Positions 1 through 11,399 of a DNA stretch of 64,000 nt are shown here, in pieces (positions within the stretch are counted from its first letter, which is position 1; the number at the start of each line of letters is the position of its first letter). The DNA lies in the NCBI GenBank assembly GCA_021234535.1, contig CM037838.1, forward strand, positions 27,939,969 through 28,003,968, in the 5' to 3' direction. The notes below the pieces were generated by a model, which had not been told where the DNA came from, searched no databases, and saw only the letters and a list, made by a program, of their open reading frames with translations. This DNA comes from Stichopus chloronotus (Eukaryota; Echinodermata; Holothuroidea; Aspidochirotida; Stichopodidae). The translations under genes and the position numbers were made by a program.

Positions 1-690
1 TACATTTCCGAACAATTACCAACAATTTCAAGCAAATTACTCAGCTTCTGACATAGTTTACTTGCACTCAAACTACAGTAATTGGCAATCCATATAACAT
101 TTAAAGACCATGTGACATACATTGAGAAAGGAACTGGCTTCATTCAGAATTTGCAGCTAGTGAAACCTTGAATGAAAACTTGTTGAAATTACCTTTGTAT
201 ATCAGTGTTATTGAGACTATACAGTTTCATGAAAATGCAAAAAGTGATGATGTGGAGTGTTGCACATTTTTGTCTGTTAGGCAGATTGTCTCTTAGTATT
301 TACTTGCCATGTGTCTTACACAATTGCTATTTCAATATTTTTAAAAACAATATGCTTCCATGTGGGCACATAAACTTCTCAATTTTCCTTGAAATGAAGA
401 TTAAGTAAACTTAACATTAAGAAAAACATAAAATATACCATGCTATCACAAATTTGCACATTTAGGCCTAGATGTTTATTCACTATACAATTGCAAAACA
501 GAGATTTGTTTGTAAAATGGTCAATATGTGATGGAATTTTATGGAATGGTGGTTACTGTACTCTCTTGATTTTTAATGATTAATGCTATCGATAGTCCAA
601 AATGTGTTTTTCATGTCACATGTCCTTTAATGTAAACATTCCTAGGTCTTACAAAATATAAAGAATCATTGAAATGAGATAAAAACATCT
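1..690. other. Non-coding stretch at left edge
   Basis: AT-rich sequence with only short chance frames. I see no exon-like segment with splice borders on either strand. It could be the last intron of a plus-strand gene ending at the exon-like segment at 708-877. Confidence 0.5.
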
Positions 691-707
691 CTCTTGATGT
701 CTTACAG

Positions 708-877
708 GAAGAAATATGAAACCTCTGTTCCTCGTCTCATCCTCTCCGCAAGCCCGCAACTTCTTGTTCTACGATACAATGTACGCCACTTTTTCAAGAT
801 TCAATTTATTGAGCGACATTCCACTTTACCCACGAAAGAGAGGTGGAGACGCGGCATCCGATCTAACATTGATGTAA
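708..877 (+). CDS. Exon-like segment, unidentified protein (possible terminal exon)
   Basis: A pyrimidine-rich tract ending in TTACAG (702-707) forms a good acceptor. After it, the frame with ATG at 716 stays open to TAA at 875-877. The segment is clearly richer in G+C and CpG than its surroundings. The frame reads like protein, with an aromatic stretch (FLFYDTMYATFSRFNLL) followed by a basic PRKR. A possible donor (GTGGAG, after AAGAGAG) inside the frame means it could also be an internal exon. A competing frame (694-903) is also open but reads less like a protein. I do not recognise the family. If real, the rest of the gene lies left of the window. It could equally be a chance frame or part of a non-coding RNA. 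Confidence 0.35.
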
Positions 878-2640
878 CAGGAGAGAAAGAACCTGGAGAC
901 TGAGCAGGAATCTGGGCCCCCAAAACATATCTGCCTTACTGCATTCCCGATAGAGTTGAAGACGAGATAACTCTTACGAAGAGGCAAAATTTGAGACAGG
1001 GCGATAATGAATTGGAAACCATCATCTATCTAAACCACTCTTTAACAACCCAATTTAAATTTCATCTAAATCAAAGAAGTTCAACCATCTCAAATGTTTA
1101 ATGACAAGGCAGGCAGGCAGAGCAGCCGTAGAGATGTTAAGTCCGCACAAAATCTTGGCAAATAGCCACAATGTTCCAACTTGATGGTGTGCTAAAATCA
1201 AGGCAAGCATCATACTGAATGATGGATTCTATTAACTACAAGTATGTAAAACATCCAGTCTCTATTTGTCATACATGTAAGGGCCATGCAGATTTGAAGT
1301 AATTCTATTCCTTAAACCTAAGGTCTAGAAAAAGATGTTGGACTGATCACTAGTAAAGTTTCTCTTTTAAGTAGACATATGTAAGTAGTCTCATTGCTGC
1401 ATTATTACTGCAGAAAAGCAACAGCTTAATTCTAAGAGCAACCACAACTATGTGAAATTGAAAGTTGAAGAGATGAAGTAATCCCCTGCATAAACGGCAC
1501 AAAAAGAAAAAAACACTGAAAGCCTGGGTCCCATCCAAGTGAAGTACCTTGGAAAAAAAAATCAAGTTTGGGAATATCAAGTTTGGAAATAAATACTTTG
1601 CTTCTGCTTTTATTAAAGTTTGTTACAAATATCTAAAGAAAACATTAGTTTGAAAGACAAAAGTACTTCATAAAGTCACCATGCAGTGACAGAATAAATG
1701 GGTAAGTAATAATCTGGTGAATCTTGAGTTCAAAACAACAAGATGCATAAAATCAAATGGCTGGAATGTACAGGTTATATCCGAACTCCCCTGGTTTGGA
1801 GATCTCTTCAAGTTATGAAAAGTGCCAGTCTCTACGTGCGAGTAAAAAAGGACCAAGGCACCATTTAAAACATTTTAAAGTAATCACTAAACTGACATTT
1901 GTGAAAAAAAAAACAAAAAACCAAATACACATAATGTTATTTGCCACCTTCCATTGTTCTGAATGCAATACTAAAGTTACATGATAACAAAAGCAATGAA
2001 CTGCAAGGCATCACTAGACAAATTAAGTCCATTCTGATAGCAACCATGAAACCGAGCAATTTACTGTATCTCAATTAAAACTCTTGACCGGAGAATCGCT
2101 TCTGCACTGAATTTAAAAGTGACATAAACAAGAAGTGGTTTCCTTTCAAACTGATCATCTGTTGTCTTCAATATCTTATATCTACTGTAAAAAAATGATT
2201 GCAACATCCTCATATTACAAGAATCTGCAAGTCATCTTCCGTGGATGTGTTTACAAAGAGGGAACGTAAAGAAGGAGAAAGGTTTATAGCCTACATTTCA
2301 CTGATTAAAAAAAATGTCATTCACTTCAAAAGTTAATGGTGAATACTTGCAAAAGAGTAACATACAAAACAGTGACACAATGGATACAACGTAAATTTGC
2401 TACAGTATCAATTTTAATAGCAATTTAATGCAATGTACGTAGATTATGGAACACATAGCAATGGCAAAAAAAGGGTAAAAGCTACAGAACACCACATTCA
2501 TCAGATAACTAACGTAAGCCATGAAACATGCAACATACTGAAATTTATTTCCTTTTTGTTTTTCTCTCTTTTCCTCATATTTTGGATTTGCTGAGACTGT
2601 CTACTCCTTCTGGTAAAGTTACGATCAAAACCAAAATACT
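878..2640. other. Gene-free stretch
   Basis: AT-rich sequence with short chance frames only. An AATAAA at 1588-1593 (+) could serve as poly(A) signal if the exon-like segment at 708-877 is a real terminal exon. That would imply a 3' UTR of about 700 bases. Confidence 0.4.
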
Positions 2641-2659
2641 TGCTGACCGAATCCATGAT

Positions 2660-2830
2660 ACAGTAAATCATGCACGAGGGGTCAATTATTTGTTGCGGCT
2701 GCTTCGAGGCTATGGAATCATTTACATTTTGATATGTACAGTTTTCTCAACATTTTATATTTTTAGTTCGAAGTCAACTGACACTTTCAAAAACAAACAT
2801 TTGAAAACGTATCTTACATGCATATTGAAT
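2660..2830 (+). mobile_element. Decayed 3' end of a non-LTR retrotransposon (LINE) reverse transcriptase
   Basis: In the frame starting near 2689 the sequence reads FVAAASRLWNHL. After a stop and a frame shift, STDTFKNKHLKTYL follows (about 2766-2817). This is the conserved end of CR1/L2-type LINE ORF2 proteins (pattern: AAPRLWNxLP, about 15 residues, then ETFKxxLKTYLF). The copy is truncated at its 5' end, frameshifted and interrupted, so it is a dead fossil. The same motif, better preserved, is at 5548-5670. Confidence 0.65.
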
Positions 2831-2984
2831 TTAGCACTTTCTTAGGCCTAGCTATTCATCATTTTTAACAATGGCTTTCTCTCTTGTTATTTTTGTATGT
2901 TTTTGTATTAAACCATCGTGAGCACATTAACGGATAAAGTTGGTCATAATTGCAAATCTTGCATGAATATTATCATTATCCTGC

Positions 2985-3050
2985 TGATCATCCTCATATC
3001 AACATCGGCATCATCTTCATCTCATTCTCATCATCAACATGACCATTCTT

Positions 3051-3108
<58 letters not shown>

Positions 3109-3260
3109 TCATCCTCAATTTCATTGTCCTTTTCCTCACAACATCATCCTCTTTATCCTCATCTCATTTTATTCCTCCTCATCATCAACAATAGCATCAT
3201 CCTCATCATCATCATTCTCTTCATTCTTACTATTCTCATCATGCTCCTCTTCCACCTCCA
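2985..3260. repeat. ATC microsatellite and impure TCA/TCC-rich tract
   Basis: A perfect (ATC)n run of about 18 units spans 3051-3104. It sits in a longer impure TCA/TCC-rich tract. The plus-strand frame through it encodes a run of histidines flanked by serine-rich residues; this is a consequence of the microsatellite, not a gene. Confidence 0.95.
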
Positions 3261-5540
3261 CAGCTTCAAAGCACAACATCTACAATCCCATCTATCCTGC
3301 AATATACTGTGAGCAGTACTGTCAGAGGAGTGTGAACATTTGTCTGGTTTACCTAATATCCTTTGTTTTTCTACATGTACAGTATGTATTATAAGGTTGC
3401 TTTCACCTTAGCCTGGAAATGCTTTTGAAAGAGCTTTTCAACCAGCTACACTTCCGCTAGCTGAGTATTGTTTTCTCATTATTTTGAACTATTAAAGTTA
3501 AAAATTTTGCTCACTAGCAGAGCTGGGATTGGAGCAGTGCCATTTCCCAGCGTAGTGAATTAGTTCCCAAAAATGTGTGCTTGTCCCTCATTGTATGTAC
3601 ATACACTATGCCCTTCTACCAGAAAAATGCCTTCCACCTACTGTACAGCTGTCTATTCGCTGTTTAGTTTCTACCTAAAGGTGAAAAGCTGTTTTTTCTC
3701 TGCCACAGAGAAATGTAAGTATATAAAGAATTTGTCGTAGTGGGCACTACTGTCTGCTGTTTGTTCTTGGACAAGGTGCTGGGACTAGTGACAATTGAAG
3801 TAAATATTAAAAGCTCATCTGGTAAAAATGAATAATGAAAAATTTCTTGCATCCCATGACAAAAATGGAAACCATTTACATCCATTCTAATCATGACAAA
3901 AGGTGAGTCCAGGAACACAAGAATTAATTGTAATCCAATGCTCTCATTGTATAAAAATATGTGGAAATTGAGAATAAATTGAGAATAATTAAGAATGAAA
4001 CTTGTATAAATGGGGAAATTATCAATGCACCAGTGGTGGATCACCATTCCGCAGATGTATGTTGTGTGATGTTAGGCAATATATGCTAGATAGATATTTG
4101 TCCATATTTCTGAACAGTCTCCTAACCGTGACAACCACAAGACTTCTATAATCACATTGGCATGACTCTTATCAATCTGCTAGCTGCTTTCCTTTTAGCA
4201 CAGCTTCACTTTCATACCACAAATGTAGAACAGTTGCTGTAATGTACGCAATTATTACTACTACACATCATTAGATTCACTGCATGGACCAGATGTAAAT
4301 GTATCTTGAGCACAGTGATTGCAGAGCATACTTTGTACTGCACTACAGTGTATAAGTAACTGTAGTATGATCGACAATAAAATGCAAATTGAGGTCAATG
4401 TGTGTTGTTGCTAAATTGTATGTTACTACTCAATAATAGCAGTAACAAAATGAAATGTCACAGGTATCTCCTGCTGCTGGAGCATCCACGTTCATTTGTT
4501 CATGTTTTGAGCAGAAGTGTGTATTTACAATAGCACATGTGTCTATATTGCCATACCCAACAAATGTAACTGTAATATACAAAACTGACAGATGACATGC
4601 TGCTCACTGTAAAGGTACCATGTTGATTATGCTGCTGCGATAGTGCAACTTTAATTACTTGGACCATGTATTTTGTTCATGAGCTGTAACCATTGGGAAC
4701 ACATATTCGTTAGTATGTGACATAAGATTGGCCACAAATATGTGCTCTGTCTCGAGACAAAAGCTGTTTCCATCCATAAACATCAGCAGATAAAAACGGC
4801 CTAATTTAGAACTTATTTGTATAGTACAGTACAGTACAGCAGTAGCTTCTACTCACTGATATGCTATTTATTTATAACTATTAGATAAAAGAGTGGATGC
4901 CTCACAGACACCCAGGTGCCACTGATCTACTATTACAACAGTTTATGTTGAACTGCTTATTCCTCTTCAATCCTCTGTCAATGTTTCAAGTGTATTGAGG
5001 CACCTCTAATCTACACTGTACTTTTTAAGGAAAGTAACTTGAGATGGAGCATTCAGCTAATGGCAGTAGGGTTTAATTACCATGGAAACATTAAAAACCT
5101 GATCCCATTGTCTGCTATACTCCTTCACGCAAAGTACCTTGTACATTAATAACTTAAACTCGTCTTCTAATATTTCTCAAGCAGATTAGATGGTATAGAG
5201 ATGCATTAATTGGCCGTTGGAGGCAAGACTTGTGGTAATTATATGTGCAACAGGACTACAACATGAGTTGGGGTGCATGTCTGCAACAGATGTAGGTGAG
5301 GGAGCATATTACAAGTCCCATATGGAAGGGATTACTGACATTGTACTCACAATACAGTACATGTCTGACCATGTACAGTATGCAACAACTGGGTTCTGTC
5401 TGTATTCAGTATATTCTAACAATGATAGCCAATTATGTGGCATTCTGTGACATGTATATACTTAAAACACAACATGGCCTATTTTTTCAACAAAAACAGC
5501 TTAAGCTGAAACTGGTGTACTCAATACATGGCTAATCATG
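3261..5540. other. Gene-free stretch
   Basis: No convincing exon on either strand. A short run of GTACA/CAGTA words lies at 4824-4842. The 127-residue minus frame at 3664-4047 has no recognisable motif and no splice or compositional support. Confidence 0.5.
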
Positions 5541-5800
5541 CATGGGGGATAGACCATTTGTTGTGGCTGCTCCATGACTTTGGAACAATTTGCCTTTAGC
5601 TGTTCGTTCCTCAGAGTCACTTGACACTTTTAAGAAAAGACTGAAAAGTTATCTTATGAATACTTCTTAGCTCTAATATTTTGTTGAGCATGTCCTTAAT
5701 TTCCTACCTTGTCATTTTTCTTCTCTGCTTGTGTTTGTACAGCGCCGCGGGCACTTTGGTTGATTTGGTGCATTATAAGTCTTATTTTATTATGACCATA
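5541..5800 (+). mobile_element. 3' end of a LINE: ORF2 C-terminus plus 3' UTR
   Basis: The frame starting at 5548 reads DRPFVVAAP, then one in-frame TGA (5575-5577, probably a decayed CGA arginine codon). It continues LWNNLPLAVRSSESLDTF and KKRLKSYL to a TAG at 5668-5670. This is the diagnostic C-terminus of CR1/L2-like reverse transcriptase ORFs. The downstream stretch around 5735-5795 (TGTACAGCGCC, then GGTGCATTATAAGTCTTATT) resembles the usual 3' UTR hairpin and ATT-rich tail of this class. The copy is strongly 5'-truncated, as expected from incomplete reverse transcription. It is much better preserved than the copy at about 2.7 kb. Confidence 0.8.
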
Positions 5801-7046
5801 TTACTATATTTTATCACTCCATTAGTTACAGAGGGTGCCATTGTAATGTTAATGCAAGAATCTGTGCATACTGCATCTGCAAAGAAGTTTTGGACTGTCT
5901 TCTACTGAACAAATAATGAATTATTACAGTACTTCCACAATTCTCTACAACTGAATTTGCAACTCCCCCTTCATTTCAGGTATTTCTAACATCAATATCC
6001 TAATAAATATTGCCCTCAAGGTTCGCTGGTGTGTCTGCACATCATGAAGTACCCACAAGGGAAACTAGGGTTGAACTTGAAGAAAAGAAGGTGGCAGGAG
6101 AACAGGCATTGTTTAAAATTCTCGGTGGACCCCTTTAATTTAGTGTTTCAGCCTCAGGCTTTTAAGGGATCCCAAAACACATACTGGGACCCACTGGATT
6201 TGGAGCTCAGCACTAACCCTGACTGCCATCTCTATTCAATTTTAATACCAAACCTTTATCAGTTTTGACTTTTTAAGACATGGAACTTCAATGGTCACTG
6301 CACCAGATACCATAACATGTATTCCCCACAGTTTGAGCCAAGGTCAAATGATGCAGTAGTGTGGCAAGGGGTAAGTACATGTCTACGATGTGAATCTCCA
6401 CCACATCAGCACAGAACGTCATCGTCGTTTCCTCTACCTGGAGGGAAACCTTCCAAAAATTCAATGTTTAAGGCATTAATGTGCATCACTTGCATTCAAT
6501 GTGCCTTCCAAATGTATCCATTTGAGCAACACCTTTCACATACTTCACACTACCATATATGCTGATTAAATGCCTGTGAGAGGTGTCTTTACAACATGCA
6601 GCTGCAGGGATGCAAACATCTGTATGCAGCTGGCAATGCGTCTAAAATCTTGTCAAAATTCCACTAAACTAGGAGGAAAATTGAGCATCTACTTGACATC
6701 AGACAAATGTAGGATGGTCATCGAATGAGATGGAACAAATTGAGGGCAGCCAAAGGTCAAATGTTTTGAAGGGCAGCTTAAGTTGACTTGTAAAAGTAGC
6801 CATGAGGATAATAAGCCTAGTAATGGCTTCATTACATTGTGTTCTTCATTTACTACTGTAGTGGGGTCTGTGTTGAAACCTTTGCAGGTTGCTAGTTGTA
6901 TTCTAATGATGGTCCAAGAAAGACCGAAAATTTAAAATATACTCAGGAGAAGAGGAAAATGAATGTATTTACCTTATTTGTTTTCCTTGGTGTATTATCT
7001 AGAGTCGGCATGGCTACAACTCATAAACCAAACCTTCTTTCTACTG
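5801..7046. other. Gene-free stretch
   Basis: The part at 6030-6560 is slightly richer in G+C and holds frames of about 80 residues (6029-6268, 6317-6565). Neither shows a recognisable motif or a clean exon border, so I do not call a gene. Confidence 0.4.
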
Positions 7047-7357
7047 TAGTAATAATAATAATAATGGCCTATATTTATACAGCACATAGTCTTATCCAGT
7101 AGTATCAACTGCTCAAGATACTGTACTTTTAGGGCATTCACCCATTACCCCTGTTCATTGGGACTGGGTATGCTCCTAGACTAAACCCAGAGAGTATAAG
7201 GCAGACATTAAGGTGCCAGTTGAATTCAGGTACCTGGCAGATCCCCAATTTGCACCTGGGTTGAGAGAAGCAAGTTGAGACGAATTCCTTGTAGTATGTA
7301 GTTCAAACTCATAACCACTGGATTGTGAGTCTTAGCCACTAGGCTACCATGACTCTC
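7047..7357 (-). mobile_element. tRNA-derived SINE with (ATT)n tail
   Basis: Read on the minus strand, the element begins with a tRNA-like head. An A-box-like TAGCCTAGTGG is complementary to about 7337-7347. A B-box-like GAGTTTGAACTAC is complementary to about 7300-7312. A central region of about 200 bases follows. It ends in a LINE-like tail (GTGCTGTATAAATATAGG, then an ATT repeat complementary to 7048-7065). Order and spacing fit a SINE of about 300 bp with an RNA polymerase III promoter and a 3' end borrowed from a CR1/L2-type LINE. I did not identify a named family. Confidence 0.65.
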
Positions 7358-7372
7358 ATAACCTATACTTAC

Positions 7373-7427
7373 AGTACCCCTTGCTCACACTTGAAGGGTA
7401 TTTATATGCAAGCGAGGGGTAAGAACT
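7373..7427. repeat. Small palindromic element, copy 1
   Basis: TACCCCTTGCTC is followed about 30 bases later by the near-complement GCAAGCGAGGGGTA, giving imperfect inverted arms. The same arms and similar flanks recur at 11,318-11,374, so this is probably a short MITE-like dispersed element rather than a chance hairpin. Confidence 0.5.
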
Positions 7428-7429
7428 GT

Positions 7430-8086
7430 CGCTTATGAATACCAATACCAAATGGAGTTGTGAGAAATATGTGGAATGTCAAAGAAACTTAGTCTCCTCG
7501 CCAGGAACAATTACAATCAGGCTCGAGATTTTTCTCAGTATAAAACAGTATCAAAACAAATACTTCAATGGAGAGTATTCCTTGGCTGTCAGGCCATTCT
7601 GAAACTTAAAAAAAAATTGGCTAACACCTCATCCTTCAGAAGTGCGAAAGAATTGCATTACCATTCTATATATCCTTGGCAAAGTTGCTATATATACTTC
7701 TGATATGCAATGTTTGAGAAGTACACATACAGAGACATGATTATACACTGTTAATGAGGAAATTAATGTCAAGTTACTGCATAAAAATTACCTCTAATAA
7801 AAAAAACAAAACACAGACAAAGATGACAAAACAGCTGGAAATGGAAACTACTCATGAATTATTAGTTGAAAGTAAGATGAAATTTGACAGTAGTCATAAG
7901 GAGAAGAAATAGTGGGTGGTTGGAAGATGGAAAGGCAATACATGCAGAGTACCCAATACTGCATTGTTCTGAAAGAAATCACACTTGACTCTTACGTAGT
8001 GGTCTATGAGCTCCAGTACAGTAAACTATGGTCAGCTACGTTAGATGACGTTTGATCCTGCGGACAAACAGCTCTTTTCTTAAAAG
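7430..8086. other. Gene-free stretch
   Basis: AT-rich; no supportable exon, RNA gene or repeat seen. Confidence 0.4.
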
Positions 8087-8255
8087 CATTACACTAGATC
8101 CCACGCACTTGCCAAACCTTTTGCCTGAAGCCACCCTGACGAATGACGGGTCATTTAATATTATGCTGTACGTTCCACAGAGCACGGTCTTCTATCCCGG
8201 CCAGATCGCGCGCAAGGATGGAGATTTGTGTGAACCTTCCTTGCATGTACAATAA
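8087..8255 (+). CDS. Exon-like segment, weak resemblance to GPI transamidase subunit PIG-S
   Basis: A pyrimidine tract ending in TTAAAAG (to 8086) precedes a frame open to TAA at 8253-8255. The segment is CpG-richer than its surroundings. It reads ITLDPTHLPNLLPEAT, then FNIMLYVPQSTVFYPGQ and ARKDGD. From memory this is similar in order and spacing to the PIG-S lumenal domain (LD..SLPH....P.., LNFLLYVP, then a KDG). PIG-S is an ER membrane subunit of the GPI transamidase, which attaches GPI anchors. I found no neighbouring exons of that gene and no strong donor. It may be one exon of a gene with long introns, a terminal exon, a pseudogene fragment, or a coincidence. Confidence 0.35.
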
Positions 8256-9041
8256 GAACGTCTTGGAAATGAATTTTTCTCAAAGCTGATTTAATACATG
8301 TCTCGGGGGAAAACACTGCTTCTAGTTAACAGTGCCAGGGAAGTGGCTATGAAGTCGATGTAATTGAACACCTGGACAAACCACTGTTCCTCTTTATGGG
8401 CAATGGTAGAATACTTTCCACACTGTACAGTATATGTATCTGTGTATCGCCATGGCAGCTTCATTTGGTTTAACGGAAAAGTAGTCCAAACAAAGTGTTT
8501 TTTAATTTTGCCAAACATTTTAGAGAACCTAACCTTATGATGTTGCCAACCAACAGCAGACACTGTATTAAGCATTAAAGGTGACATGATAATTGCTGCC
8601 AAATGATATCAATCAACCCATCCAAGTCAACAATAGTCAAAAAATATGTTTGAGAGCTAACTCCCTCACTAACATTACTAGTTACCAATCAGTCAAAGTG
8701 GTTGGGGATGAAAGAATACAAACTTAAATATCTCAATAACAAAAAGGTGTGTCAGTGATATCAATGCCATCACTGTGGGCTCTTTTTGAGGCAATGTTCT
8801 CCATAAAGTGTACAAATTCTCCACTGTAAGTGCTTCCTAGTCCATACTTCAATGTCATACAATGACGAAGGCAGCATACATACTGGGAAATTTACTGTAA
8901 TTACAGAAACACTGATGGCCTCATGGGCCACAGATGATCTTTCAATAAGCATTGTATACTGTTTGTACAAGGACATGTACAGTAGTTGGAATTTTACTTT
9001 ACTTTGAGTGGGCATCAAGTTTTCAGAAAATAACGATAAAA
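8256..9041. other. Gene-free stretch
   Basis: Short chance frames only; minus frames at 8291-8602 and 8770-9018 have no recognisable motif. Confidence 0.4.
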
Positions 9042-9071
9042 GATGTATTTGACATACATGTCAAATACATC
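9042..9071. repeat. Perfect 14-bp inverted repeat (30-bp palindrome)
   Basis: GATGTATTTGACAT (9042-9055) is followed, after the two bases AC, by its exact reverse complement (9058-9071). This could form a cruciform or be the footprint of a palindromic element. No gene is adjacent. Confidence 0.9.
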
Positions 9072-11317
9072 GTTTACGTCTGCTGGACACCTCACTGTAC
9101 CTGGAGAAACCTACCGTACTAAAGGGAATCTGATCTTAAGTTGAATACCTGACTATTTCAGAAGGTCCAACATCCAAAGACCTTCATGTTTATGACAGAA
9201 TGCACAAATGCATTATGGTTTCAATGACTGCCATTTGGCATATTGCATGAGGCAAGGGTGAGTAACATGCTTGGTTTTTGTACTATTAAAGTAATTTATC
9301 ATGTCACTAATTAAAAGTTTACTGCTAGATGCTCAATGACAGATCTAGCTGACATAATATGATGACTGATAGGCATCATGATTCAACAAGCACACAAGCA
9401 GACAGAACTAAGCTTCCTTTCTGTTTGGGTACTTGTCTGGGTGGGATGGGAGGGGGGGTATTTGTATGGTTTTGGCAAGCATACAAATACATGTATACAA
9501 ATGCCATCATGACTACTAAGGTTTACAAACTCACAATTATCATTAAAACCAAAAAATAAAAATGAACCAAAGACTGTGCCACATAAGAGCATAACTGAAA
9601 TTGCATGTGCGTCTCAGAGATCAACTTCACACCCCCTCCCCACCCTGTCAGATAATTAGCAAACCTTTAATTTTTACTGTACTACAAAAGTGATGGGTGA
9701 ATTGTGTAAACATAGCAGGGACTTCAGTACATCGAATACTGGCACTGTCACAAGAGAGGGTTAATTGGCTAGAAATCAAAGGATCTGTTAGAGGTGCTTG
9801 ATGAATGCTAGCCTGGGGTCGAGACGAGGTTCTGTTCTGTTCCTGAATGATGGATACAGTGCTTGTCCCATATCCGGGGAACTATAGAAGGGTGCCCCAT
9901 GAGGGCCAAGGAAACTTTTGTACGTGCTAGGTTGGAAAACATCTTGGTGAGAGTGCAGAGACTTATCACTTGTGCCAAACAGGAAGTATTAAACCTGTAA
10001 CCGCTTAAGAGTTTTAGCAAACCCCTTGAATGTTTGATTTAAGGAAGGAAATATCCCTCAAAGGCACTGAAGGTAGCTTGGTAAATGTTGGCAAAACACA
10101 TGATTGCACAAGCCTGTATTCATGTTAATCACAGCAAAAGTGTACACACACATCCAGTATCAGTCTTTGATACAGTGGTTTCAATCTCTTTCTGCTTTAA
10201 ATTGACCACAACAAACTGAAAAAGGTTACGATGCATAAGGAAGTAGGGGGCAAACGCAGGTATTAACTAATACACCACCAGGTCACCAGTCCTGACTTGC
10301 AGAGTTTGAACAGAAATTACAGCATAAAAAATTTTCATGAGGAAATTCTTCGTGAAAAAATTTCTTATTCAGAAAATTTGTCCTTACGGTACTTACTGTA
10401 TCTAAGTACTGCAGTTTTTGAACTGTGCAACGATGGTTTCCTTTCATTGTCAGTTTCAGACGTAAGCCCATGTACAGCAACAAGTCATGTGATACTAAAT
10501 CAATCTTTTCAATCAGTTCATTGCTGATTACAACAGCATCATCTGATCCTTCGTTTTCACTAAAACTGGTTTTAACGTCGTTTTTCAATTTTTTGCTTCA
10601 ATCAATTACTGCCCCTGATGTAGTCTTCGAGAAAACACACTTCTGTGATTGCCACACCAAAAAAAAAAACACAAAAAAAAAACCCCACTTAATTGATAAC
10701 AAATTTACTTACTAACACTGTAAATTTATGTTTCATCTGCAGCTTCCTAGTCTTTAAGATGAAAATTGCCAAGGCAAAATTAAAGGTGAGAGCAATCTGA
10801 GAGGTGTATCATGCACGTACTGACTTCATTAAATAGAATACCTTAAAAGGAGATGAGTTCTCTCACAGTCTCCAAGATTATTATGGTCAGAAATTTGGTT
10901 CCCATAGCAACCTGAACCAATGGTAAAGTTGTTTGTGTATTTGACTCCAGACTACGGGGATGTCAATGCGAAACAACCAGTGACATCTCCTTAATGAAAC
11001 CAAATCATTTACTGTAGCGACTGCCATTCTTCTGGCGAGAAAATTGTTAAGCGCAAAGGTTTCAATTCTGACAAACAATTGTAATGGACATCAGTACTTA
11101 ACTATTTACAGTAGAGAGTCCTAAATGAGGGTGTCAGGGATGAAGTATAAACTCTAGCCAGCATACAATCTGTCTTAATCAAATGTTTCTAATCATTGTT
11201 TTCTTAAAATTTTGTATGAAGTACAAAACACTGAACACAAAAAGTAAGGGAAATTGACATGGTGGAATTGAGGCAAAATTGTAACTTAAAGACTAAATTC
11301 ACATCAAAGACCCCTTA
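9072..11317. other. Gene-free stretch
   Basis: AT-rich with chance frames on both strands (for example 10,283-10,588 minus and 10,425-10,715 plus, which overlap). A-rich runs lie at about 10,661-10,682. No supportable exon. Confidence 0.4.
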
Positions 11318-11374
11318 CTTACCCCTTGCTCATGCATTAAATGTGAGGGCAAACATGAGCAAGCAAGGGGTAAG
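11318..11374. repeat. Small palindromic element, copy 2
   Basis: Left arm TTACCCCTTGCTCATG (11,319-11,334) and right arm CATGAGCAAGCAAGGGGTAA (about 11,354-11,373) are complementary except for a 4-base duplication (CAAG) in the right arm. Both arms match the element at 7,373-7,427. The interior is about 19 bases. Confidence 0.6.
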
Positions 11375-11399
11375 AGTAGTCACTAGTGAATATCTACAC

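Noticed and set aside
2918..3394. 158-residue plus-strand frame with a long histidine run
   Set aside because: It is produced by the ATC microsatellite; the flanks are low-complexity serine codons with no exon border.
7261..7360. Possible genuine tRNA gene
   Set aside because: A- and B-box-like blocks are present, but no cloverleaf with acceptor stem pairing can be drawn, and a SINE body and tail follow.
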